Assembly (NCBI GenBank): GCA_963965975.1
Contig: OZ014411.1
Location: 13,780,501-13,844,500 of the forward strand
DNA length: 64,000 nt
Reading direction: 5' to 3'
From: Xestospongia bergquistia
Taxonomy: Eukaryota > Porifera > Demospongiae > Haplosclerida > Petrosiidae
Made by a program: the position numbers and the translations under genes. Shown here piece by piece: positions 44,936 through 62,890 of this stretch. The notes below the pieces were generated by a model. It was not told where the DNA came from and searched no databases. It was given only the letters and a program-made list of their open reading frames with translations. The stretch's first letter is position 1; each line of letters opens with the position of its first letter.

Positions 44936-47444
44936 TTAATCTGAATCAGAACTTGTACTTGAACTACTACTACTACTGCTAGTGGAAGAATGATGTTTTA
45001 GTTTTGGCTTCAGTTTATGTTTTTTAGTTTTCAGACCAAATTCAAGTGGACCTGCATCCATTTTAACCTAGAGAGAGAGAGAGAGAGAATATAACCACTA
45101 AGGTAATACATATTATAACATAAATTTTACAAATTGCCCTAAGATTGTATGATAATGATTCTATTGCAATAAACTAGAACAAAGAGGTGTCAACTAGTTA
45201 TGTTCAATGAATTTTATTAGTAGTACTACTAATAAAATTCACTTGTAGCCTAATAGTATGTTAGCAGTCAATTTTTGCTGGTAAATTTTAACTGTTGTGT
45301 TTGATACTGTAGCTGTAACTTCATACAATAGAATTAAACAAAGGCAAACATACTATACCATATATACACATGATTTAAATTATCTTACGACAACCAGGCA
45401 TTTGAAGTAAATGTATCATTACTATAAGGCAGCACAATTATATAAAATTATTATTTTAGACTTACTTTGTGTTTCTTGACTTTCATTTTATGTTCTTTAT
45501 GATGTTTATGAACTTTATGTTCTTTGTGATGCTTCTTGTCTTTCTTATCTTTAGAATCACCTTTATGTTGACTCTAAGAGAAGATAAAGTAAATAGTATA
45601 AAGTAAGGCAAGGAGACACGCACAAACTGCACATGCAGAGACAGATTTAAAGGGTTCTTACATAAAGGGTAATTACTTACTCATGAAAGTATAGTCAATT
45701 AATTGTCTTATCTTAGTCACTCCTATTCTTATAAGACAAAAGACAGATATTTTTGGCTTGCCGTGCTTGTCAGGTGGTTATGAGATTGTTTTAATGCCAG
45801 GAAGTCCTACAATTGTTTTGAACCACATACTAATTATATATAAGTGTTATTCCCATTGACTATTGAAAGCAATGAATGAAATTAAACTAAATCTTTAGAT
45901 TGTCAATGCATTTAGCAGTCAATGAATTTATTAACCACAAGCACTGTGATGATAGGTGTCACTGATCATGCTTGAAGCTTCTTGCTATATATATACATGT
46001 ATATGTATTTAATTTCTCTGCCTACAGTATAATTCCAGTATTCTATAATAGTAGTCTTCTACAGATTCTATCACTAATTATGTAATATTTGTAGTTCTAG
46101 TCAATGTTTCATTATAAAGTCGGTATCTTCTAAAACAATGTTTTTTTTCAATTATAATCTTGTTGATCATGTGGTATATATCTATGGATCTAGTTTCATC
46201 ATTTGTTGTATCCAACATTCAAAGCCAACAAATGACAATAATGCACATAAAGTAATTTCCTATGTACAATTTGCACCTAATGAATTTAATTGCTGCTACT
46301 GAAGGGCTTCAAAATGGGTATGACTGATTAAGGCTTGAAAGCTATTATAACCAAAGTATCTTCAGGCATCACAATAGCTTTCATAGTAATGACAGTATCC
46401 AATCTATACACAATTTTACAATCATAACGTTGTGAATTTTTCTTTATTATATGGGTGTGGTTAAAGTTTCTAACAACTCCCAATAATCTAATGAACCAAG
46501 TTAAATATTAGTTATAAAATTAAAGCTTACTGGCTGAGCAGGATAATGAGTTGTTGGAACAGAACCTCCATAGCCAGAAGGATAAGGTTGTCCTGGAGGA
46601 CCAGGTCCACCTGTTACCTATAAGATATTGATGACAAAGAACTTTACTGACTTAAGTGACATACATCTTAATCCCAAATATGTACATGATTAAAAAACTC
46701 TATATATCAGTGCTATATAAGGTGACTACTAATACTTTATATATCAGTGCTATACAAGGTAACTACTAATACTTTATATATCAGTATTATATAGGTGACT
46801 ACTAATACTTTATATATCAGTGCTATATAAGGTGACTACTAATACTATATATATCAGTGCTATATAAGGTGACTACTAGTACTTTATATATCAGTGCTAT
46901 ACAAAGTAACTACTAATACTTTATATGTATCAGTATTACATAGGTGACTACTAATACTTTATATATCAGTGCTATATAGGTGACTACTGATACTCAGTAT
47001 TATATAAGGTGACTACTACTATGCATATTCAGTCTATTGCTAATATATAAATTTATCATTACTGTTTACATTGCCTATAAACACTTTCCCAGTACATATT
47101 AATACACTATTAAGTACTATCAAGTGATATATGACATCATTCATACATACATGTTATCAAAAAATTCGTTAATTATAATTAATAAATAAGAACTTCTAAA
47201 GGAGACCACATCTCAGACTTTATCTTACTTGAGACTGTGCATATGGTGGTGGAGCTTGTGATGGAGGATACCCTGTAGTTGGTGGATAACTAGGATTGGT
47301 GGCAGGATATCCTGTAGTTGGTGGATAACCAGGGCTGGTGGCAGGATAGCCAGTGGGTGGTGGGTAACCAGGATTAGGAGGGGGATAACCAGGGTTGGCA
47401 GGAGGGTAGGCAGGGTTATATCCTGATGGTGGTGGATATGCCAT
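44936..47444 (-). CDS. Pro/Tyr-rich protein with His/Lys-rich tail (4 exons)
   Basis: Exons 47444-47229, 46617-46531, 45573-45466 and 45067-44936 are all in phase 0 with GT-AG introns and give 180 residues. Exon 1 is built of GYPP(T/P/A)-type repeats (AYPPANPGYPPPNPGYPPP). Exon 2 is Gly/Pro-rich (GPGPPGQPYPSGYGG). Exon 3 is a run of His and Lys (KKHHKEHKVHKHHKEH). Exon 4 holds GPLEFGLKTKKHK, then polyserine and SSDSD. The layout resembles low-complexity proline-rich proteins with a charged His/Lys tail in plants and animals; such N-termini may phase-separate or bind WW/SH3 partners, but function is unknown. The ATG begins the repeat region. Intron 1 holds a ~40-bp tandem repeat. The last two exons are duplicated at 35659-36347. 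Confidence 0.75.
46695..47030. repeat. ~40-bp tandem repeat, about 8 copies
   Basis: Units contain TATATATCAGTGCTATATAA, GGTGACTACTAATACTT. Copies vary by small deletions (ATATAGG for ATATAAGG) and by GTATTA for GTGCTA. The array lies in intron 1 of the Pro/His-rich gene. Confidence 0.93.
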
Positions 47445-49348
47445 ATTAGAGAAAACTATATAGTATTAAAAATAGCGTATAATATTGTGTTATTTGGGAT
47501 TACTAAAATAGAAATGACTTGATGAAATATAGAGTTACCAATGTGGTGTCTTAGGTTAAAATATTAGGATTAAATTGCCTGGCTTGTTTTGTGCTCTAGG
47601 ATAGTCTGACCTGACCAGGCGTACAGGAAAGGTATTCGCAAATAGTCAAACATACAGGAAAGTACCTTTCCAGGACAGAAAATTGGTATGATAATTGTTA
47701 GAAATGTGATCAAAATATATTTTGAAATCCTAAACTTTGAACTATAAAACAAACCAAATGTCACATTTAATAACAAGAACATTTTAATTCCAACGAAACA
47801 ATACTATACTTTGGGACATGGCAATAGTTGTAGTAATCAACAAACCAATTTTTGATTTTTATTAATTTTTTATTATGATATTTGTTACTACACAAGGTAT
47901 AGTGTGATAATACAAAAACACACCCTCAAGAAATGACAATGATACTCTAAGCAAAAAATTTAATAAGAGCTATCATTCATTGTGATTTTCAGTCATTAGG
48001 GGACTGCTTTTTCACAGTTGTGCACAGCAATTGACAAATTTCATATAAGAACATCAGACTCTTGATAGCACAACATCACAATAGCATAACTTAGATGCAA
48101 TCAGTGATAAATTTTGTAAACTAGTCATCCTAGACAACTTGCAACTCAACTTAGCCATGATTATATAAAGACAAAAGTCTTGCTGACACACCTTGTTTGA
48201 ACTATATATAATTATAGCGAAGCAAGGATCGATGAGATGTAATGTACAAAGTGTATTCCTCTTAGTAATACAAATGTTTTATCGAGCTGCAGGAAATTCA
48301 CTTATATTTCCTCATAAATGTCTCATAACAGTTTGATATAACAATGAGGTGGGTACATGTGATATATCATATGACACATACATGTGACATGACTTGGCCT
48401 AACTGACAATAGTAAATATGGGCCTTTTAAGTAAACTATGTTAAGAGAACCTTACAGACTCAAATAATAATTAAAATCAATTTGGTTTGTGGTACCATAA
48501 CTATTAAAGTATAGTGATATTTAAGACAAACATTGTCTCATTGATTGCTATTGTCTACTGTCTTTTTATCTAAATTTGACTCATAATGCTATTTCAACTG
48601 ATACTCTATGTATTAAATGTAATTACTAAATGATCAAATCCTGAGCCATTACCAAACATATATTCCAGTCAAAAATAATAACTTCTACGATAGTGCTTCA
48701 GCTATTGGTACTTAGGTGAAATACAGAGAATGAACTAGAATTGAGCGTTAGTGAGACACTTCTAGTTTGGTTTAGGTTTAGGGAATGATTTAGTATGTAC
48801 TAACTCGTCTCAAGAAAAACCTCCATACATTTAGATACTGAAATAACCCCTCTCAAAAAATTTATACCCCCTGAATTTTGACATATACATATCACCATAA
48901 CTTTTACTTGTATCTTACTGTAATATGATGATATACAAGCAAAAATAGTATGAATGCCAATTTATAGGTTAAAGAGGCTGTATCATATAAATTACAATGA
49001 ACTAGAATGTCAAATAGAAATGTAATTCCTATAGTAGGTGTGGCTATAGGTGGAGCTCTTAAGTCTTTCAACAGAGGATAGTCTAAAATCTAATACTAAT
49101 TCTCAACAGACTGTACGTATTATTACTAAAACATTGTTACTTACCCAAACTATCTTAGGTTTTTCCGACAATCCTGTCTTGAATATGACGAAGTAGTTTA
49201 TTATAATTATTAAACGATCAATAATAAGTTAAAGGTCATGTGATTACGTCATAGTGACGCATCAGAATTATTCCCCAGAGGAATAAAAAAAGTTACATGT
49301 GCTATAAGAGTCAAGCTCCTACACTTGATATAGCTCATCAGTAGGTGG
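47445..49348. other. Intergenic between divergent genes
   Basis: No gene seen. It separates the start of the Pro/His-rich gene (minus) from the LC3 gene (plus). The last ~150 bases hold bZIP/bHLH-like words (see 49236). Confidence 0.5.
49236..49262. promoter_or_regulatory. Possible M-box and CRE-like words upstream of LC3
   Basis: TCATGTGA (49236-49243, an M-box as used by MITF/TFE factors) is followed at once by TTACGTCA (49244-49251, CRE-like) and TGACGC. They lie about 100 bp before the first ATG of an autophagy gene. Short motifs can occur by chance. Confidence 0.3.
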
Positions 49349-55290
<5,942 letters not shown>

Positions 55291-55864
55291 TGCAAATGAT
55301 CTCAACTCAGTAACTTTAAAAACTTCCACTAGTCACATTTATCAATTACAAAACATCACCTAGCAAGCATCAGAAAACTAAACTCAGAGAATTTACACTT
55401 GTTTTCTTATCTCCAATTCTGTGTATGTACAAGTCTATGTCTTAATCGTTTTGTCTTGTCATTATATTGTTCAACTATATCATCTAGTGTGTTATAGGAG
55501 CCCTTGTTTCTGTTATTAAAATTGTCAGTGTTATCACTGGATTGTTATAGTTCAGTGTCAATACAGTTTTGTTTCATAATTTGTTACACTATTAACATAG
55601 TGAATAACCTCTTGATTTTGTTAATGCAAGTTGATTTTACCATTTGAGTTATGAATTATTGTTCTAAGAAATTTATTGTGTTAAACTGGTACTTATCTTT
55701 ATCAATAAGTTTGTTGCTTCTATGAAAGTAGAACTTGTCACTTCGTCCAAAATAACTGGTTTACTGAAGACAATGTTCTAATACCTAAAATATATCTTAC
55801 ACAATTAAATCAGTCCAAAAATTGGAACTGCCTTTTTATAGTGATATTCTATATTTGAAACCAG

Positions 55865-56140
55865 GTTATTACTGTACTGTCAGTGGCTGCTATTACTGTA
55901 CTGACAGTGGCTGCTATTACTGTACTGATAGTAGCTGCTATTACTGTACTGTCAGTGGCTGCTATTACTGTACTGACAGTGGCTGCTATTACTGGACTGA
56001 CAGTGGCTGTTATTACTGTACTGATAGTAGCTGCTATTACTGTACTGACAGTGGCTGCTATTACTGGACTGACTGGCTGCTGTTACTGGACTGACTGGCT
56101 GCTGTTACTAGACTGATAGTAGCTGCTATTATTTGACGGA
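55865..56140. repeat. 24-bp minisatellite, about 11 copies
   Basis: The unit GGCTGCTATTACTGTACTGA plus CAGT repeats head to tail, with variants GTCAGT, GATAGT and ACTGGACTGACT. The unit length is divisible by 3, so all copies stay open in two frames (GCYYCTDS-type and AAITVLTV-type). No start context or splice site supports a protein. It lies 575 bp after the LC3 stop. Confidence 0.93.
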
Positions 56141-58073
56141 CAGTGGCATATTACAAGTTTAATTTGTGAAAATTAGAAATTTAGAATACAGTTGTTTGAA
56201 GAGTTATTTCAATATTTTGTACTAGTATATTAATTATTTCATGTATTACTTGATAAAATGGTAAATTAAAGAATAGATGAAACAACGTTCAACCGGATGT
56301 CGACATGCACTTTACACAGGAAATACTTCGAGTTATTGTTACCATGGCTACGTTTGCTAAACATGGCTGCCCTATATTATAATATGATTGAACAAATTAG
56401 TGATTTCCACTAATTAGCTGTGATATGTACATCAAAAACAAGCAACTAGTTCATTAAATATAATATATCAATAGGTTTAAATAAATAAAATAAAGAAAAG
56501 CCACCATAATCACAAATTGTAGTTACTCTTCAACAAAATACTGGTTCTTCATAACTACTTTCACTCTTTTCAAAATATCTATTCCAAAAAGATACTGACA
56601 ATAGACACTACAACTCATATAATACCATATACATGACTAAAATGTTTTGAAATGCTTTATAAATGTCTTAAAAGGTTTCAACAACAACAAGTATACACAA
56701 GAGCTATACTCAAATGTAATAACAAGTAATTAAGTGCAGCAAGTTAATTATTACATAGAGATTATTATATGAAAATTGGTATAATGTTTTGTATGAAAAG
56801 ATATACATACACAAGTATCAATTGAGAACTATTTGCATATAAAATATTAGTCATCAAATATTACTTTTTAAGCATAAATTTAAATATACAACACATTGAA
56901 GACTTTATATATGACCATTGCAAACATAAAAAATACATATATGACATTTTAGAAACTACAATTAATGCTATATTAGACAAAATACATGTAAATCAATGTT
57001 TTACTCACCAGGATGTCACAGCATATAGTTTATATTACATAGTAGCTGGCATGTTTCACAACAATGTCATACAGTATCTATGTATGATTAAATGTGACAT
57101 GAACTTGTCAACACCAAACACACAATAACCTGCATCACAACAACTAGATGTATACAGACTTTGTGAACATGATTATGGCAGGTGCAACTGGGAAAAAGGA
57201 ATGATAATTACGTATTATAGTTATATAAATTATACATAATAGTAAGGTATAGGAAATGCATACTTTGATGATAAATTAATACAGTTAGGTTCTAATGTTT
57301 AGGATATAGGGTCTAGGGATAGTATTAAGTTCTCATTGAAGAATGCACTTCCTGTGCCATACGAATAGCCATTCACTAAATTAGATCAAAATAATACAAT
57401 TATATATATTGATGTTTATGTGAGCTATATACATTTCTAATACACTACCAGTATAGAGGTGCTTTAATAACAACATGTCGATTTCATTTGAGTGACCAAG
57501 TACTGAGTCTACTCTTCATAATATCTATATAATAGTCATACTTTCTACCCTTTTTGACAATGTAATTAATATATAATGATCATCAAAGTGGTTAGAATCC
57601 TAGCCATGCTTTAATATGTAAATCAATATATTGAGGTTTAATGATCATTATCAAGTACAAAATTATCATATATGATAATAAACTGTTATATTTCTATTTA
57701 ATGGCTTTGTGACTTCTGTTCTTGTCTTCAGCCTATAAAAAGCAAGAATGATGTGCAGGCAAAATAGGAGAGCTTATACTTTTTTTCCATTCTCCATTCA
57801 TGCACCTCAGGAAATACTTGTGAGGGTGACCAACCCTGATAGATTGGCCATGTTTATAGAAATGTTGCTTTATAAAGTTCAGTAGCATAAGGAATTAAGT
57901 TATGTTTGAGTGATGTTTACCAGATGGAAATATCAGTAAAATTTTATTTTAATTTCATCCATTGTTGATAGCATGGATTCATATACTGGCAATAATGTAA
58001 CATACAGTGCATATTGATGTGTGTATGTTTTGTTAGTGTGTTGAGTTTGCATCTGTTAAACTATGACATGCAG
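56141..58073. other. No gene seen
   Basis: AT-rich. The last ~300 bases precede an integrase exon and may be the relic's intron or 5' part, but no further coding similarity is visible. Confidence 0.45.
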
Positions 58074-59382
58074 GTTGTATCAGATAGCAAGACAAAACTT
58101 AAGATCCTTGAGGTTTGTCACAATGATTCAGTTGGGGGCTGCCATTTCGGATGGGACATAACTGCTGCTAAGGTATCAGCTCGATACTATTGGAAGACAA
58201 TTAATCAAGATGTTGCTGACTGGGTATGTTTTCTATATGTGCACAATGCCTATATAGATTGTCAGTGTGGATTACAAGCAATTCAATGCAACTAATATTG
58301 ACTTTTATTAATGTTTTTGCAGGTAAAGTGTTGTGATGTATGCCAAGGTACGAAGAGAAAATTTGATCGCCCAGCACCATTGTTGTACCCAATCCCTATG
58401 TCTGTCACATGGAACAAAATAGGAATTGACCTGATCACATTGCCCCTGAGCAGGAATGGCAACCAGTATTGCATTACCCTCACTGATTATTTCTCAAAGT
58501 GGGTTGAAGCAGAACCAATTCCAACAAAGGAAGCTAAGCATGTAGCAGCATTCCTTTACAAAATGATCCTTCGACATGGTTGTCCTCTAGAGATAGTGTC
58601 TGACCAGGGTAGAGAATTTTGCAATGACTTTGTAGATTTGCTTGAAGAACTTACTGGATTCAAGCACAAAATGACAACACAAACACCAAACTTAAGGTTA
58701 GAGACAAAGTGCTTGTGCAATCAATGAAGAATGAAGGCCGGAAGGGTGGAAAACTTGAAGTCAGGTTTAAAGGTGGTCCATAAACCATTGCAGAAGATCT
58801 GGGTAAGGGTAGCTTTCATATTAAGAATTTGGATGATAAGTTACTCCAGTCAGAGCTGTTAACTGTCACAGACTAAAGCTGTGGCATGATCTTGATAAAT
58901 GTTCACTGAAGAAGAACCTTGAACCTCTATCTCAGCCTAAACAAGATCAGCCACAAAAGAAAAAGAGGAAGGTGAATGAGGATGATACAAAAGATGATGC
59001 AAACAAAGATGGGTGGCTTAGCATCTCAGGAATTCAGCTAACTCAAGAAGATAAGAAGGTGTTATTGGAAGGGGGCTGGCTCAATGATAAACATATCCAT
59101 AGTGCACAAATATTGAGGAAACAAGATACAGACCTTCTACCAGTTGGATCACTTCAGAATCCTTTATTGGGGCAAAACTTGAGGTTTGAAGTTGTTACTC
59201 AGGAGTCTGTACAAATCCTCCATTCTGGAGGAAACCACTGGCTTACTATTAGCACAGTCGGCCTTCAAAATTCTACTGTGAAGGTATATGACAGCTTGGG
59301 TTCCAGATTACCATGCTCAACAGTACTGCAGATCACATCCCTTCTTCATTCCACTGAAGACAGCATTACTATTCTTTATGCC
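58074..59382 (+). pseudogene. Integrase + Ulp1-like protease gene relic (KRBA2-like)
   Basis: Exon 58074-58223 and a second from 58323 are joined by a 99-nt GT-AG intron that splits an HHCC zinc-binding module (CHNDSVGGCHFGWD / VKCCDVCQ). A DDE integrase core follows (KIGIDLITLP, EIVSDQGREF). After 58690 a deletion and frameshifts lead to DKVLVQSMKNEGRKGGKLE, then stops at about 58782 and 58874, the basic run QKKKRKV (NLS-like), and a Ulp1/C48-type segment (GGWLNDKHIHSAQIL, GGNHWLTIS with the catalytic-type His, VKVYDSLGS with Asp). The order integrase then Ulp1-like protease is that of KRBA2-like genes in fish and invertebrates, from memory. The frame ends where a Gypsy LTR begins at 59383, so the protease C-terminus, including its Cys region, is missing. 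Confidence 0.7.
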
Positions 59383-59615
59383 TGTGACTGATAAGATACG
59401 TCGAGCTAGCGGATCACTTATTCAAGAATGGAGCGGACCAATTACAAGACAGGAAAGGGAATTCCAAAGTGGTCCAGCGATCTCGTGATCCTGGCAAGGA
59501 CTATATAAAGAACTAATACTCATAGAGGAGAGTAGTTGTTGTTGCTGTTTTTGTAACTGTATTATTACTATCATTACTATTAAAAGTTTGAAACTATTTA
59601 AGTCACTCTGTAACA
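59383..59615 (+). repeat. 5' LTR (approx. 233 bp)
   Basis: Begins TGTGACTG and ends CTGTAACA, giving short imperfect TG..CA inverted ends (TGTgAC / GTaACA). A TATA box TATATAAAG is at 59502-59510. The edges are inferred from these ends and the primer site; the 3' LTR is outside the window. Confidence 0.7.
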
Positions 59616-59620
59616 TTATT

Positions 59621-59640
59621 TGGTGGCAGTGGTGGGATCC
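59621..59640 (+). promoter_or_regulatory. Primer-binding site candidate
   Basis: TGGTGGCAGTGGTGGGATCC follows the LTR end after 5 bases and starts with TGG, as expected for pairing with a tRNA 3' CCA end. The tRNA is not identified. Confidence 0.55.
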
Positions 59641-59826
59641 AGCGAGAAACAGTAGACATTTGAGGACCTTACCAACTAAGCAGGAAGCAAAATGTCACGA
59701 TTACCAGATTTGCGGAAGTACCATAAAGAGCCCTGGAAGAAGGTAAATAAAAGACGTAACCAAAAGCCCACTAGGCTAACTGATAGTTTTGAAAAAACAA
59801 GTATACAGAGTAAAGACTAAACTGAT

Positions 59827-60800
59827 ATGGAAAAACTCGCAGCAGTGATGGCGCAGCTAGCCAGTAGTGAACAACAGTTCCAACAACAATTGGTCAATAG
59901 TCAACAACAATTCCAGCAATTACAACAAAAATGCAACACCAGAATCAAGTACAACAAAAGGAGTTACAACAACAATTAATGGATCAACAGGAACAGCAAC
60001 AACGACAACAACAGGAGTTACAACAGCAAATAATGGATCAGCAACAAAAACAACAGAAAGAGTTTCAGAAAATCTTGAAAGAGGTGGGCAAGCAATCTAC
60101 GGCTAGGAGTGAAAGAGTAAATGTTGCCGAGTATAAGGAAGGAGAAGATATTGCTTCTTTCCTGGAAGCCTTTGTAGGGATGATGACACTAAATGAAGTA
60201 GAAGAAGAAGACTGGTTGAAGTATTTAGTCCCGAGTCTGACCAGCAAAGCAAGGGAAGTAAGCCAGTACATGGAATTTGATAAATGCACATACTGAAACT
60301 TTTAAGAGAGAATCATGAAGCACTTTGAAGTCACTAGAGAGGCACAAAGGCGGAAATTCAGAGAGAAGAAGTGGACGACTGAGTGAATTCCCGAGGCGTA
60401 TGTGCGGGAAGCAGAACAGGTGATCCAAAGATGGCTAACTGAAGATATGTCTCCAGATGACATACGTCAACAGCTTGTGATTGAACAACTGCTGAGTGGA
60501 ATGCCGAAGGAAATGCGGACCTGGGTGGGAGAGTGGCAGCCAGTGAAAACTGACCAGATGGTGGAGTTAATACTTCACTTACCACCCACATGAATGAAAA
60601 GCGAGTGAAAGACGACCGTATCGAAAACCAGGTGTAAAAACCGAGTATAAGACACCTCCTCCGAGGAATGGACTGCTACACCCAAAGCTGCAGTCAAAAG
60701 GGAGATCACTCCAAAATGGGAAGGTACTTGCTACAAGTGTGGCAAGAAGGGACACTATGCCCAAAAATGTAAACAAGAGGCTTTCGCTTGTGAGGAACAA
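59827..60800 (+). pseudogene. gag: Gln-rich coiled coil, SCAN-like capsid, zinc knuckle
   Basis: The reading begins with MEKLAAVMAQ, shifts frame near 59930 at an A-run, and continues through a Gln-rich helix (60000-60070). A capsid segment follows: SFLEAFVGMM, EEDWLKYLVP, a stop TGA at 60295, another at 60381, then QQLVIEQLLSGMPKEMRTWV, which is SCAN-domain-like. SCAN is thought to derive from Gmr1-like capsids. A CCHC knuckle CYKCGKKGHYAQKC is at 60729-60770. In the element, gag packages the RNA. Stops and shifts make it nonfunctional. Confidence 0.75.
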
Positions 60801-60827
60801 GGCGAGGATCACATTCGGCTGGGGCGA

Positions 60828-61573
60828 GTGGATGGTGGATCGAAAGTCAAGATGATAGTCGATACTGGGTGTTCTAGGACTACCATTCGGAAGGATTTGG
60901 TGAGTCCAAGTAAAGTACAAGTGAACACCAGGGATTCACAGATCGCAAATGGTGAGTGGATCAACTTCAAGCTGGCCGTAGCGGAACGCCTAGCAGTACC
61001 TGTTCTCCTGGGCAGAGACCTACTGATTGACTGGATGATTGCCCAACATATGTCTGATGAGGAACTCAGGGAGATACTTCAGAAAAGACAGGAGCAACAG
61101 TTTGTAGTGACTATGAGAGCACGGGCTCGAAGAGAGGGGGTCAAGGAGGAGCAGAGGCTTCAAGAGGAAGCACTAGCTCAAGGCCAACCAAGGACGATCA
61201 CAGAGGAGCAAAGGCCTAGGAGGGATGCAGACATGCAGGACGTTGAAGCTGTTGGGCACAGGGAGCAAGATGTGACTGTGACTCGAGACAAGCAGCTGAA
61301 TAACCAGGATCATCAGGAAGATCAGTCAGAAAGTCAGAGACGAGAACCGACGCTAGGAGAGGAGTTTGACTTCTCAGAGGACCTGTTTAGGAGGAGCAGG
61401 CTGGCCAGACAGGACCTGTCGAGAGGACAGAGGAGGAGGAGGAAGGCCAACGAATCACGAGTGATGTTTGATGAAAAGGACACGAGTATGCTGAGCAGGG
61501 CTCAGCAGGAAGATCCAGAAGTCCAGCGTTGGAGGAGCAAGGAGGACCCCTCTAGAGTCAAAGAAACCAGGGA
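60828..61573 (+). pseudogene. Aspartic protease and charged linker
   Basis: VKMIVDTGCSRTTI carries the catalytic DTG (60861-60869), and VLLGRDLL is the usual C-terminal flap partner. A long Arg/Glu/Gln-rich linker (about 61050-61560) leads to the integrase. This frame is open, but the polyprotein is broken before and after it. Confidence 0.8.
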
Positions 61574-62890
61574 GTGTTTCTTCGTGTATGGAGAGCCAGG
61601 AACGAAGGAACCGAGTATGACCAGATTGTATTACCAGAAGAATATAGGGCACAGGTGTTGAGGATGGCACATGCATTACCATTAGCAGGACACTTGGGAA
61701 AACAGAAGACAGCCCAACGTATCCTGAGACGATTTTATTGGCTTAGTGTTTTCAAAAATGTGGAGAAGTATTGCCGACAATGCCCGGAGTGTCAGCTGGT
61801 TGGGAGAAGGGTGACAGGCAGAGCACCATTAGTACCACTTCCAATAGTGGGAACCGTTCGAGAAAGTGGCCATGGACATAGTGGGGCCATTGACCAAAAC
61901 AGCGCGAGGACACAGATACATATTGGTCGTTTGTGATTATGCCACCAAGTACCCTGAAGTGATGCCACTGAAAAGGTTCACAGAGCCAGCTATAGCTGAA
62001 CAATTGATGGAACTGTTCTCTAGGCACAGGGTACCAAAGGAGATACTCACCGATCAAAGGGACTAATTTTATGTCTCAGCTGCTGCAGGAGCTGTATAAA
62101 ATGCTGGGAGTAAAACCTGTCCAGACAACACCATATCACCCTCAAACGGACGGACTGGTGGAAAGATTCAACCAGACCCTCAAACAGATGCTTAGAAAGA
62201 TGATTGACGAAGAAGGACGGGACTGGGACAAGCTTGTTCCCTACATCCTATTTGCTTACAGAGAAGTGCCTCAATCATCCACGGGATTCAGTCCTTTCGA
62301 GATGGTTTATGGGAGAGATGTTAGAGGACCCCTGGAAATTTTAAAAGAAGGATGGATTGGAGGAAAACCAGGAGGAGACGACATAATTACATATGTTATC
62401 CGAATCCATGAACGCCTGGAAGCAGCAAAGGAGATCATATTGGAGAATCTGCGACAAGCATAACAGAAACAGAAGACATTGTATGATAAGAGGGCCAGAG
62501 AGACCCAGTTTGAGGCGGGAGATAAAGTCTTAGTATTGCTACCCACTCATACAGAGAAACTGTTAGCCAAATGGAAAGGACCCTACAACGTAATTCGGAG
62601 ACTAGGGAAGGTTAACTACGAACTGGAAATGACGGATGGAAGGAAAGGATGAAAGCTCTTTCACGTAAACATGCTGAAAAAGTGGAACGAACCTGAGGAG
62701 ATGTTTGTGAATCAGATATCTGACGGACAGGAGGAGGTTCCCTGCTACCAGAAAGAGCAACAGAATATACAGGATGCTATGTATGGGGAGCAATTAACAA
62801 AGAGGCAAAAAGTGAAGGTAGAACAACTAATCAAAAGGTTCCCCCAGGTAATACAAGCAAGAAATAGTGTCACAACTCAAGTGAGACACT
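61574..62890 (+). pseudogene. Integrase and GPY/F module, frameshifted
   Basis: HHCC zinc module (HALPLAGHLG, CRQCPECQ at 61665-61797) and DDE core: AMDIVGPL (61866), ILTDQ (62043), LVERFNQT (62155). Breaks: loss of one base near 61852 before the first Asp, gain of one base near 62057 after the second, and TAA at 62461-62463. Then DKVLVLLPTHTEKLLAKW, GPYNV and FHVNMLKKW form the GPY/F-type end, with a TGA at about 62650 and another at about 62890. Integrase inserts the cDNA; here it precedes RT. Confidence 0.85.

Larger units (their letters stand above)
36857..46060 (+). repeat. Duplicated block C
   Basis: Second copy of the [membrane-gene 3' end]-[NLR]-[Pro/His-rich gene end] unit, head to tail with block B. 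Differences: the membrane gene is reduced to its 3' UTR, NLR intron 2 is 2.8 kb instead of 0.64 kb because of a hAT relic, and the NLR is decayed. Confidence 0.8.

Noticed and set aside
46695-47030. CRISPR-like array
   Set aside because: Head-to-tail ~40-bp repeats without spacers, inside an intron.
55822-56116. Open frames coding Cys/Tyr-rich or Val-rich repeats
   Set aside because: They follow from the 24-bp tandem unit; no start context, splice site or flanking coding text supports a protein.
60065-60920. Several long minus-strand frames in the Gypsy element
   Set aside because: They are antisense shadows of gag and protease coding sequence.
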